From positions 1 through 24,870 of the forward strand of contig JASEIA010000009.1 in NCBI GenBank assembly GCA_030018575.1: 24,870 bases of DNA, written 5' to 3'. This stretch comes from Nanobdellota archaeon. GTDB lineage: Archaea > Nanobdellota > Nanobdellia > SCGC-AAA011-G17 > GW2011-AR17. Both the position numbers and the translations under genes were made by a program. The notes under the pieces were generated by a model. The model saw only the letters and a program-made list of their open reading frames with translations, ran no database searches and was not told where the DNA came from. This document shows positions 5,953 through 12,836 of the stretch, in pieces. Numbering within the stretch: position 1 is the first letter of the stretch; every line of letters begins with the position of its first letter.

Positions 5953-6909
5953 TCATACAAACACCTCCAATATCTTGAACAAGATTATTGCAATAATTGC
6001 AGTTGCAACAGGCGTAAGAACCCACCCTGCAAGGATTCTCTTCAAAGTGTCTTTCTGCAGGGTACCAACCCCCTTCACAAGCCCCACTCCCGCCACTCCC
6101 CCGACAATGCTGAATGATGTTGACGTGGGCACACCGAAATAGGTAAGGGCATATATTGCAAGCGCAGAGCCTGCCTGCGCCGCGAATGCGCTGTGCGCGC
6201 TTAATTCAGTAATTCTTGAGCTTATTGTCTTCATCACTCTTGTGCCCAAAGTGACGCTGCCAAGCCCCATTGCAGCCCCTCCAACAATACCCGCTGTAAA
6301 CATTCCCAGCAGATTGCTGCCTATCACAAGCCCCATTGAATTCCCAAGGTTGTTTGCGCCCATGCTGTATGCAAGGAAAGCGCCGCTCAGCAAAACAGCC
6401 CAGCCAAGAAACTTTTCTATGAAAAGGAATGGCTTCAAAGCCGCGATGCGGGCATAAAGCTTGTATATAAGATAGCTGCAAACAAGCGCAATTACCGGAG
6501 TCACAAACCCCAGGAGGAATATCTTTGTAAGAGTAAACCATTTCACGCCTGCGCCAAGCAAAAGCCCGACGCCGGATATGCCGCCGATACAGGCCTGTGT
6601 TGTTGAAACAGGGAGGCTCAAGAAGGTCATTATTGTAACATAAAGCCCGGCTGCAATTAAGACAGCAAGGATGCTGATTAAAGGGATTGCAGAAGAATCA
6701 ACAATGCCTTTGCCTATTGTCTTTGCAACAGCCCTTCCGCTTATCACCGCGCCCAAAAGCGCCATGAATGCAACAATCCACGCAGCTTTCCTGTAGCTTG
6801 TTAATCCCGCGCCTACTGCAGTGCCCATGCAGTTTGCTGCGTCATTTGTGCCGATTGCCCATCCTACAAAGATTCCGCAGATAATAATGAGAATTGTAAG
6901 TATGTCCAT
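5953..6909 (-). CDS. pit: inorganic phosphate transporter, PiT family
   Basis: This 318-residue membrane protein imports phosphate with a co-transported cation. It has the two inverted PiT repeats: GTNDAANCMGTAVG near residue 20 and GANNLGNSMGLVIG near residue 184, each the phosphate-site signature, and about ten hydrophobic membrane segments with a short central loop. Archaeal members are typically of this size. The DUF47 gene follows in the same direction. The promoter is probably the TTTTTAAGATA-like element on the minus strand around 6927-6937; the tandem repeat at 6947-6979 lies just beyond it and is a candidate regulatory site. Confidence 0.93.
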   Translation of the reverse strand: MDILTILIIICGIFVGWAIGTNDAANCMGTAVGAGLTSYRKAAWIVAFMALLGAVISGRAVAKTIGKGIVDSSAIPLISILAVLIAAGLYVTIMTFLSLPVSTTQACIGGISGVGLLLGAGVKWFTLTKIFLLGFVTPVIALVCSYLIYKLYARIAALKPFLFIEKFLGWAVLLSGAFLAYSMGANNLGNSMGLVIGSNLLGMFTAGIVGGAAMGLGSVTLGTRVMKTISSRITELSAHSAFAAQAGSALAIYALTYFGVPTSTSFSIVGGVAGVGLVKGVGTLQKDTLKRILAGWVLTPVATAIIAIILFKILEVFV

Positions 6910-6946
6910 TGCTTATATAGTATTTTTGTATCTTAAAAATCTTCCT

Positions 6947-6979
6947 ATGTAGGATACTGCAATGTAGGATATTACTGCA
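6947..6979. repeat. tandem direct repeat between pit and cbf5
   Basis: ATGTAGGATACTGCA (6947-6961) is followed immediately by ATGTAGGATATTACTGCA (6962-6979), the same unit with three added bases. It lies upstream of the putative pit TATA element and about 15 nt upstream of the cbf5 TATA box, so it could bind a regulator of either gene. Confidence 0.7.
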
Positions 6980-6993
6980 GATTAAAGAATAAG

Positions 6994-7003
6994 GTTTAAT
7001 AAC
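6994..7003 (+). promoter_or_regulatory. TATA box of cbf5
   Basis: GTTTAATAAC is centred about 26 nt before the cbf5 ATG at 7025; no ribosome site is present, fitting a leaderless transcript. Confidence 0.5.
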
Positions 7004-7024
7004 CAGCTAAGATTCTTCTAGTCC

Positions 7025-8014
7025 ATGAAACTGCCTTATGAAGTGGAAAGGGATGTAATAGTTAAGAAAGAGGCAACCACAGACCCAAGAATAAGCTGCC
7101 GCCCGGAAGAAAGGGATGTTGAAGAGCTGATTAATTACGGGATTATAAACTTAAACAAGCCAGCCGGGCCCACTTCTCACCAGATTTCTGACTATGTGAA
7201 AAAGATTTTACATATTGACAAGGCAGGGCATTCAGGCACATTGGACCCGGGAGTTACAGGCGTTTTGCCTATTGCAACAGGAAACGCGACAAGAATTGTG
7301 CAGGGGTTGCTGACAGCAGGAAAAGAGTATGTCTGCATAATGTACCTGCACAAGCCCGCTGAAGAAAGTGTAATAAGAAAGACAATGGACGGCTTTATCG
7401 GAGAAATAACTCAATTGCCGCCTGTGAAGTCAGCTGTTAAACGGCAGTTAAGAAAGAGGAACATATATTATCTTGAAGTTATTGAAATTGACGGCCAGGA
7501 TGTGCTTTTCAGGATGGGGTGCCAGGCAGGCACTTATGTAAGGAAGTTCGTGCATGACTTTGGATTAAAGCTTGGTATTGGCGCGCACATGGCTGAATTG
7601 ATAAGGACAAGGGTTGCGGGCTTTACAGACAGGGGCATGGTTTCGCTGCATGACTTGAAAGACGCTTACACATTATGGAAAGAATCCGGAAGAAAAGACT
7701 GCATAAAAAAATGCATACAGCCGATGGAAAAAGCGGTTGAGCACCTGCCAAAGGTGTGGGTTTTGGACACTACTGTTGACACCCTTTGCCATGGCGCTTC
7801 ATTGTCAGTGCCGGGCATTGCAAAATTGCATACAGGGATACAAAAAGATGACATTGTTGCCGTGATGACATTGAAGGATGAGCTTGTCTGCATCGGGAAT
7901 GCAGTAATGGATTCTAAAGAGATTGAGAAGAATGAGAAAGGGCTTGCTGTAAAGAACTGGAAAGTGTTCATGGAGCCAGGGATTTATCCGAAATTCGTTA
8001 AGAAAGCAGAGTAA
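7025..8014 (+). CDS. cbf5: H/ACA RNP pseudouridine synthase Cbf5
   Basis: This 329-residue TruB-family enzyme is the catalytic subunit of archaeal H/ACA ribonucleoproteins, isomerising uridines in rRNA guided by RNA, and can modify tRNA U55. The archaeal N-terminal extension is present; INLNKPAGPTSHQ precedes HSGTLDPGVTG with catalytic Asp74; GCQAGTYVRKF and GAHMAELIRTRVAGF are core motifs. The C-terminal PUA domain runs from about residue 250 and ends with GLAVKNWKVFMEPGIYPKF. Length matches archaeal Cbf5 (about 330-340). Confidence 0.95.
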   Translation: MKLPYEVERDVIVKKEATTDPRISCRPEERDVEELINYGIINLNKPAGPTSHQISDYVKKILHIDKAGHSGTLDPGVTGVLPIATGNATRIVQGLLTAGKEYVCIMYLHKPAEESVIRKTMDGFIGEITQLPPVKSAVKRQLRKRNIYYLEVIEIDGQDVLFRMGCQAGTYVRKFVHDFGLKLGIGAHMAELIRTRVAGFTDRGMVSLHDLKDAYTLWKESGRKDCIKKCIQPMEKAVEHLPKVWVLDTTVDTLCHGASLSVPGIAKLHTGIQKDDIVAVMTLKDELVCIGNAVMDSKEIEKNEKGLAVKNWKVFMEPGIYPKFVKKAE

Positions 8015-8077
8015 GCAAAGGCCTCCTTTAATTTTTGCAATGACTGCTTTTTGAATAGCCGCAAATCCAGCATAACG

Positions 8078-8086
8078 CTTATAAAC
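8078..8086 (+). promoter_or_regulatory. TATA box of the DUF922 lipoprotein gene
   Basis: CTTATAAAC would place the transcript start near 8108, leaving a leader of about 20 nt that contains the GGAGG ribosome site. Confidence 0.5.
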
Positions 8087-8093
8087 GCCTTGC

Positions 8094-8112
8094 TGTTTAT
8101 GCATGATAAACA
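8094..8112. repeat. 7-bp inverted repeat at the predicted transcription start
   Basis: TGTTTAT (8094-8100) and ATAAACA (8106-8112) flank GCATG. It covers the predicted start site downstream of the TATA box, a common place for archaeal repressor operators; no regulator is identified. Confidence 0.6.
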
Positions 8113-8120
8113 ATAATTAT

Positions 8121-8125
8121 GGAGG
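8121..8125 (+). promoter_or_regulatory. ribosome binding site that fixes the start at 8131
   Basis: GGAGG lies 5 nt before ATG 8131. An in-frame ATG at 8119 overlaps this GGAGG and would need a different site, so 8131 is the better start. Confidence 0.75.
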
Positions 8126-8130
8126 CAAAA

Positions 8131-8787
8131 ATGAATCTAAAACACATTTTGGCAATGGCGCCTTTGGCGCTTGGCATGACTTACGGATGCGAAGGCGAAG
8201 AAACCGCGCCGCAGATAACGAAACCAAATGTTGAGTATTATACAGTAAATGGAAGCGACTGCGAGGAAGCAAAAAATGATATTTTTGACGAAGAGAACGG
8301 CAAGGGTTTCATGGAAGGCGGAAAAAGGAGGGCGGGCAAGGCAGATGTCGGGCTTTCGTATGTGGGAACAGGCTACAAGCCGATACCGCAGGACTCAGCC
8401 AATCCAAAAGAGTTTTGCTGCAAGGCAGTCATAGACCCGCTTGTTGCGGTCTGCGAGGGAACAGTTTACCTTCCTCAATGGGATGGAAACGACAAATGCT
8501 GGGACAGGTTTATTGAAGCGCTTACAGCGCATGAGCAGGGGCATGTTGACTTGTGCATGGATTACGCAGGCAGGCTTAAAACCGCCTTGACAGGGCTTGA
8601 AAGTGATGTGTGTTCCACAGAGTCCATGCAGAAGGCATGCGATGACGCATTAACCGACCTTGAGCAGAAAGCAGGCGATGCGTACGATGCAGTGGACAGC
8701 GACTATAACACGGCAGACGACTTGTACGACTCTACAACAGACCATGGAGAAACGCAGGGCGCTGTGCTGGACTGTGACTGCGAGTGA
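8131..8787 (+). CDS. DUF922-like secreted putative zinc-dependent protease, probable lipoprotein
   Basis: This 218-residue protein starts with a hydrophobic leader (LAMAPLALGMTYGC) that ends in a lipobox-like TYGC, making Cys20 the likely lipidated residue. The body resembles DUF922, predicted secreted zinc proteases: YYTVNGSDCEEA, then GTVYLPQWDG, then the metal-site motif ALTAHEQGHVDLC (HEQGH at about residues 134-138). It has many Cys (including a CC pair and CDC near the end), suggesting disulfides, and a very acidic C-terminal third (DAVDSDYNTADD). The gene has its own TATA box and a good ribosome site. Membership is judged by eye; substrate unknown. Confidence 0.7.
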   Translation: MNLKHILAMAPLALGMTYGCEGEETAPQITKPNVEYYTVNGSDCEEAKNDIFDEENGKGFMEGGKRRAGKADVGLSYVGTGYKPIPQDSANPKEFCCKAVIDPLVAVCEGTVYLPQWDGNDKCWDRFIEALTAHEQGHVDLCMDYAGRLKTALTGLESDVCSTESMQKACDDALTDLEQKAGDAYDAVDSDYNTADDLYDSTTDHGETQGAVLDCDCE

Positions 8788-8793
8788 AGGTTT

Positions 8794-8967
8794 TTACTTT
8801 CCGGCGTATTCCGGGAAATAAGTGTAATGAAATTCCTCATAAGCAATCAAAGGCTCATAGCTCCTGATGTCGTTCGGCAGATACGCCCTTAATGAGCTTA
8901 TTGTCTCGTGCAGCTCATCATTGTTTTTTACGCAGACATAGAGCAAAAGATTATGCTTGCTTATTTT
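8794..8967 (-). pseudogene. C-terminal remnant of an Lrp/AsnC-type regulator
   Basis: The minus strand is open for 57 codons before the stop at 8794-8796, with no plausible start. The peptide contains NLLLYVCVKNNDELHETI, then SLRAYLPNDIRSYEPL and IAYEEFHYTYFPEYAGK, which looks like the ligand-binding C-terminus of archaeal Lrp/AsnC regulators (usually about 150 residues). The DNA-binding N-terminal half is missing: the frame meets a stop at 8968-8970 where the neighbouring kinase-like remnant on the other strand begins. Family assignment is by eye and moderate. Confidence 0.5.
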
Positions 8968-9186
8968 TCAGTATCAGATGATGAGAGGATTAAAAGGCTT
9001 AAGCAAAGGCCTTCAGTGCACCACCAGGCATTAATTGAAAACCCGCAATTGATTGAAATCAGGGAAAAGGCATACCAAAAGTGTTATGCAGAGTTTAACG
9101 GCAAAAAGGCAGTAATCGACACCAATGGCATGCCAATTGGTGTTAGCAGCAGGATGCTTGCCTTATTTGCAAAAAAAGAGCATTAA
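8908..9186 (+). pseudogene. C-terminal remnant of a P-loop nucleotide kinase-like protein
   Basis: The 92-codon frame has family-like sequence only from about residue 15 on: AYFSVSDDERIKRLKQRP, then HHQALIENPQLIEIREKAY and KKAVIDTNGMPIGVSSRML. This matches the pattern of the LID and C-terminal helix of thymidylate-kinase-like enzymes (a DER..RL..R segment and a terminal VID). The Walker A half is absent, and the first residues overlap, in antisense, the Lrp-like remnant. It is probably a broken gene rather than a real small protein; the exact kinase family is uncertain. Confidence 0.5.
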
Positions 9187-9188
9187 AT

Positions 9189-9560
9189 TTATTGCGGATT
9201 CTCATCCATCTTGGTGCCTTTAAGCTCTTCAAGACTTTTCGTCGGCAAACCCCTAAGTATGTCAGAAGTTATGTCCTGCACTGTCTTAATTGCCTCAGGA
9301 GGCGCATTGTTTCTTTTCGCGTTCAGCTTTTCAAATTCAGCAGGATTAGTGTACCAGACAAGAAAAAATCCCACTGCAACTTCCAAGGCCTCTTTCTTGT
9401 TCCTGAACAGCTTTTCCCTCACTAGCTTTGCAGCAATCTTGTTTGTGATTGCAGATATATTCAATGCAATGTCTTCCTTTACATGTGCCTTTTTCTTCGG
9501 GCTTCGCTTAACTGAAAATTCAGTAAGTGCGCTCTGCCCGGGATTTGCCTCTTTTTTCAT
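9189..9560 (-). CDS. small protein of unknown function
   Basis: I do not recognise this 123-residue protein. It has a basic N-terminal part (VKRSPKKKAHVKED), then a helical segment ITNKIAAKLVREKLFRNKKE followed by ALEVAVGFFLVWYTNPAEF, and a polar tail. The middle loosely resembles small archaeal DNA-binding or ribbon-helix-helix-like proteins, but nothing decisive is visible. The start at 9560 is preferred over an in-frame ATG at 9593 because the latter overlaps a TTATAAAT TATA box that lies about 25 nt before 9560, fitting a leaderless transcript. Confidence 0.6.
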   Translation of the reverse strand: MKKEANPGQSALTEFSVKRSPKKKAHVKEDIALNISAITNKIAAKLVREKLFRNKKEALEVAVGFFLVWYTNPAEFEKLNAKRNNAPPEAIKTVQDITSDILRGLPTKSLEELKGTKMDENPQ

Positions 9561-9605
9561 ATTGATTATAACACATTCAAGATTTATAAGCATTTATGTA
9601 ATGGA

Positions 9606-10724
9606 CTATATTTTTCGTATAACCCATATCTCGCGCTCTATCTTTGAGTCAGAAGCAGTATATATTATGGGCAATTTCACTTCAGGCAGCGCAGAATATG
9701 GCTTAAACCCGAAAGAAGACAGCATTCTCTCAAAATTAAACTTGATTCTTTCCCCTGAATAAAGCCTGAAACGAGGCACAATAATGGCTATATTGCCTTT
9801 CACAACCTTTGAAAGCTCCCTTAAAACATCCCTGTAAAGCGGCTCAAGCTGCTGTATTGACTTCAATGCTTCCGGCTTCATTGGAATCTTGTTCAATAAA
9901 GGCCCCATGTAAGGCTCTGTGGCAGCTGAATCAGCCTTTTCAATGAATCTTGAAATCCGCCTGCTGTCTGCATTGAATATCTTGTAGTTTGCATTCAGAT
10001 GATATTTTTTAACCACCCATGCAAGATTTACTTTTGAAGCTTCTGCGCATTCCCTGCTTATATCAAAACCGAGAGTGTTGATTCCCATAAGCATCGCTTC
10101 CTGAAGCAAAATCCCGTACCCGCAGAACGGGTCAAGCAAATCATCCCCTTCTTTTGCCATTGAGAGATTAATCAAAATCTTAGCGAGCCTTATTGAAAGC
10201 ATGTGCAATTCCCTCTGCTTCGGCCTTTCCCTGTCCCTTTTCTCGTAATCAAACGGGTTGAATACAGCTATTGTCCTTGCAACAATGTCATCATAAACAA
10301 CAAGCTCAAATCCCTCGCTCATCAATTCATGCCTTATCACATCATTTGGCATAAGAAACTGCTCCTGCCTTGAGGAGCGCTTGTACGCTGCTTTCAGCTT
10401 TTCCTGCCTCATCCTTGCCTTAATGTATTCTTTCAATTCTTCAACATCCGAGTCATCATAAACACTGACAGCATACTTGATTTTGTTTGATGTGCCTGCA
10501 TAAAGCTCTTCATTGTCCAAATTGTCTATCACTCTTGCAATCTTGACAGTGCCGCCTAATTCCTTGATTACTTTGGCAAAATCCATGCCAGGCAAGGAAA
10601 GGATGGCTGCTGTTGCAGAATGCACTTTAATCTTATACTGGACTTTTCTTGCATTAAAATAGCTTGCAAGCTCCAAAAGAGAGAGCTCAGGGTCCCTGCC
10701 AAGTATGAATATATAATCTTTCAT
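9606..10724 (-). CDS. TRM11/TrmG10-like tRNA (guanine-N2)-methyltransferase
   Basis: This 372-residue protein combines an N-terminal RNA-binding (THUMP-like) half with a C-terminal SAM-dependent methyltransferase. The SAM site is DDLLDPFCGYGILLQEA (about residues 196-212), followed by LGFDISRECAEASKVNL; the catalytic motif usually written (D/N)PPY reads TEPYMGP (about residues 268-274), a variant seen in archaeal TRM11-like proteins. Such enzymes methylate tRNA guanines such as G10, but which position is modified cannot be read from sequence. It is divergent from rplK and shares a palindromic TATA box with it, centred 27 nt from its ATG (leaderless). Confidence 0.82.
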   Translation of the reverse strand: MKDYIFILGRDPELSLLELASYFNARKVQYKIKVHSATAAILSLPGMDFAKVIKELGGTVKIARVIDNLDNEELYAGTSNKIKYAVSVYDDSDVEELKEYIKARMRQEKLKAAYKRSSRQEQFLMPNDVIRHELMSEGFELVVYDDIVARTIAVFNPFDYEKRDRERPKQRELHMLSIRLAKILINLSMAKEGDDLLDPFCGYGILLQEAMLMGINTLGFDISRECAEASKVNLAWVVKKYHLNANYKIFNADSRRISRFIEKADSAATEPYMGPLLNKIPMKPEALKSIQQLEPLYRDVLRELSKVVKGNIAIIVPRFRLYSGERIKFNFERMLSSFGFKPYSALPEVKLPIIYTASDSKIEREIWVIRKI

Positions 10725-10747
10725 AAGATTTCAAAAAAACAGCAAGG

Positions 10748-10755
10748 TTTATAAA
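10748..10755. promoter_or_regulatory. shared palindromic TATA box (TRM11-like gene and rplK)
   Basis: TTTATAAA is identical on both strands. It is 27 nt from the ATG of the leftward methyltransferase gene and predicts a rightward start near 10779, exactly where the first leader hairpin of rplK begins. Confidence 0.6.
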
Positions 10756-10777
10756 GGTATAGCTATCATTTCACTCA

Positions 10778-10829
10778 AGGTGCTCGAAAATAAGGGATTT
10801 TCGGCACCTCCAAAACGCGCGGCGTTTTG
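10778..10829 (+). promoter_or_regulatory. structured 5' leader of rplK (two hairpins)
   Basis: AGGTGCTCGAAAAT (10778-10791) pairs with ATTTTCGGCACCT (10797-10809) with one bulge, and CAAAACGC (10811-10818) pairs with GCGTTTTG (10822-10829). Both would lie in a leader of about 92 nt ahead of the AAGGAG ribosome site. Autogenous control of ribosomal protein genes by leader RNA is known in archaea for the L1 operon; here it is inferred. Confidence 0.6.
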
Positions 10830-10870
10830 AAGGATTGCAAAAATAAGCTTCTGAATAAGGAGACAATAAA

Positions 10871-11599
10871 ATGGGAAAGAAAGAAAAAGTCAAGGCAATG
10901 ATTGAAGGCGGGAAGGCATCAGCCGCGCCGCCGCTAGGGCCTGCTTTGGGCCCGATGGGTGTTAACATAGGGCAGGTTATAAGCAAGATTAACGAAAAGA
11001 CAGCCGCATACAAGGGCATGAAAGTGCCTGTAACAGTTGTCATAGACTCATCAACAAAGGAGTTTGAGATTGAAATCGGAACTCCGCCAACTTCTGCATT
11101 AATCAAAAAAGAGCTTGGCATTGAGACAGGCGCCGGGATTCCGCACAAGGACAAGGTGGGGAACCTTGCGATTGAGCAGGCAATCAAGATAGCGCAGATG
11201 AAAAAGGACTCCCTGCTTGCAAAGACAATGAAAGCGGCTGTGAAGACAGTTGTTGGAAGCTGCAACTCGCTCGGCGTTCTTGTTGAGGGAAAATCAGCTG
11301 TTGAAGTCAATGCTGACATTGATGCGGGAAAATATGATTCATTGATAAATTCCGAGAAAACAGAATTAAGCGCTGACAAAAAGGCTTTGCTTAAGGAGCA
11401 GCTCGAAGCTGCAAGGAAACGCTTTGAAAAAGACCTTGCAAAGATAAAGGCTGACAAGGAAGCCAAGGAAGCTGCAAAGACAGCGGCAGCCGCAGCAGCA
11501 GGCGGAGCAGTGCCGGCAGCGGGATCAGCAGCTCCTGCAGCAGGTGCAAAGGCGGCGGCGCCGGCAGCAGCTGCGAAAGCAGCTGACAAGAAGAAGTAA
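10871..11599 (+). CDS. rplK: ribosomal protein L11 with long alanine-rich C-terminal extension
   Basis: Residues 1-160 form a normal archaeal L11, a 23S rRNA GTPase-centre protein at the base of the L12 stalk: GGKASAAPPLGPALGPMGVN at 13-32, then GTPPTSALIKKELG, and the rRNA-binding C-terminal domain with SCNSLGVLVEGKSA. The family usually ends near residue 160-165. Here a charged helix (about 165-203) follows, then a tail of Ala, Pro, Gly and Lys (204-242) ending DKKK, resembling the hinge of archaeal/eukaryal P-stalk proteins. A strong AAGGAG lies 8 nt before the ATG. A T-rich terminator follows. Confidence 0.95.
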   Translation: MGKKEKVKAMIEGGKASAAPPLGPALGPMGVNIGQVISKINEKTAAYKGMKVPVTVVIDSSTKEFEIEIGTPPTSALIKKELGIETGAGIPHKDKVGNLAIEQAIKIAQMKKDSLLAKTMKAAVKTVVGSCNSLGVLVEGKSAVEVNADIDAGKYDSLINSEKTELSADKKALLKEQLEAARKRFEKDLAKIKADKEAKEAAKTAAAAAAGGAVPAAGSAAPAAGAKAAAPAAAAKAADKKK

Positions 11600-11620
11600 G
11601 GCGCTTCTTTTTTATTTTCT
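11591..11620 (+). terminator. terminator of rplK
   Basis: AAGAAG (11591-11596) can pair with CTTCTT (11604-11609), followed by a T-rich run, matching oligo-T archaeal termination. Confidence 0.5.
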
Positions 11621-11705
11621 TATTCTTTTATTCATGCATAGTTGTTTATGCATAACGAACATTTAGGCGAAAGCATTTAATACTCATGCAACATTACTAC
11701 TATCG

Positions 11706-12836
11706 ATGCAAAAAGAGATATTAAAAAGGGACTTGCAGGGCTTTCTGAATGTAAATGATGACAATGAAGAGCTTTACTTGAAAAGGGCGAATGAAACAGA
11801 TGAGTTTTACAGGCATTTGCAGGCAATGGCAAACGGGAAGAGCAGGGAGCTTCTGCAGTATTTTGAAGGTGATTTGAGCGGCATTTCATTTATTCCGGAC
11901 AGGAGAGAATCCTGCAGCCTTGTAAGTGATTATTTCTCATATTTCCCAAGCAAGTATCCTGCGCTGATGCTTGACACTAAAAAAGCCATGCACAAGAGAT
12001 TTGAGACAATGAAAAAAAGCAAAACAAGAAGAAAGGAAGAAATTGAGCATGCTTCCGGATTTATGGCTTATGTGCCCTTCAATGGCTCATGGCAGCCCCT
12101 GATATGCATTCTTCCAAACAAGGAAAATGAAAAAAGAATGAATGACACACTTGCCCATGAATTGATTCACGTCTGCAGGACTCCTACAATGCTCAAGCAC
12201 AATGATTTTTACGCAGAAAAGCAGCCTTTGGAGCAGATACCTTTTTTCAAGGCAGAAGTGTATGCGTTCATTGTGGGAATCAATGGAATGGTTGCAGATT
12301 CCCTGCTAAATGGAAGAGTCATAAGCCAAATGCAAAGAAGAAAGCTGAGAACTGCTATTGCAGGCAATGCGTCGCTCCCTGAGATTGAAAAGATAATAGG
12401 CTGTTGCACAGAAGCAAAAGAATACCCGTTGGAAACAGCGTGCAGCAATCTGCCTTTCCTGCTTAATATGGGCTATAACTCTCCGAATATAATGAAAACA
12501 CTCTTCGGACGGTGGGGAATGGCTGCCGGTGCAATGACATTTAACCCATTTCTCTGGTGGTTCAGCGCAATGGCTGCAATGAGCGGCATGAATGAGCTGC
12601 AGACAGCATTCTCAAGCATGGAAAAGGAGATTGATGTTTTCTTTAACGCAAGAAAAACTTTAAAAAAAGCATATGGAAATAATGCTGCAAAAGCCATTGT
12701 TGGAAGAGCAGGCATTGAAGAGCTTGAAGAAATATGCTTTGTTGGAGAAAGCAGATTAAAAGACTGGATGCAGGAGAAGAATACATTCAGATGGCGGTTA
12801 ATAAAGGCGGCAGCAAAACTTAAAAGCCCTGAATGA
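11706..12836 (+). CDS. putative gluzincin-like metallopeptidase with membrane segment
   Basis: I do not recognise a named family for this 376-residue protein. DTLAHELIHVCR gives an HExxH zinc motif (HELIH at 151-155), and Glu184 in FKAEVYAFIVG is at a suitable distance to be the third ligand, as in gluzincins. A hydrophobic stretch GMAAGAMTFNPFLWWFSAMA (about 271-290) looks like a membrane or buried amphipathic helix. No signal peptide is visible, so the catalytic part is probably cytoplasmic. A TATA-like CATTTAATACT around 11670 precedes it. Its stop overlaps the next gene's ATG by 4 nt (ATGA), so the CoA-transferase is likely translationally coupled to it. Confidence 0.65.
   Translation: MQKEILKRDLQGFLNVNDDNEELYLKRANETDEFYRHLQAMANGKSRELLQYFEGDLSGISFIPDRRESCSLVSDYFSYFPSKYPALMLDTKKAMHKRFETMKKSKTRRKEEIEHASGFMAYVPFNGSWQPLICILPNKENEKRMNDTLAHELIHVCRTPTMLKHNDFYAEKQPLEQIPFFKAEVYAFIVGINGMVADSLLNGRVISQMQRRKLRTAIAGNASLPEIEKIIGCCTEAKEYPLETACSNLPFLLNMGYNSPNIMKTLFGRWGMAAGAMTFNPFLWWFSAMAAMSGMNELQTAFSSMEKEIDVFFNARKTLKKAYGNNAAKAIVGRAGIEELEEICFVGESRLKDWMQEKNTFRWRLIKAAAKLKSPE

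Noticed and set aside
8908..9186. Treating the 92-codon frame as a complete small gene
   Set aside because: Family-like sequence starts only after about residue 15, it lacks the P-loop half, and no ribosome site or TATA box fits the first ATG.
10771..11589. Minus-strand alanine-rich open frame of 272 codons
   Set aside because: It is the shadow of the L11 gene and its GC-rich tail; no ribosome site or family motif.
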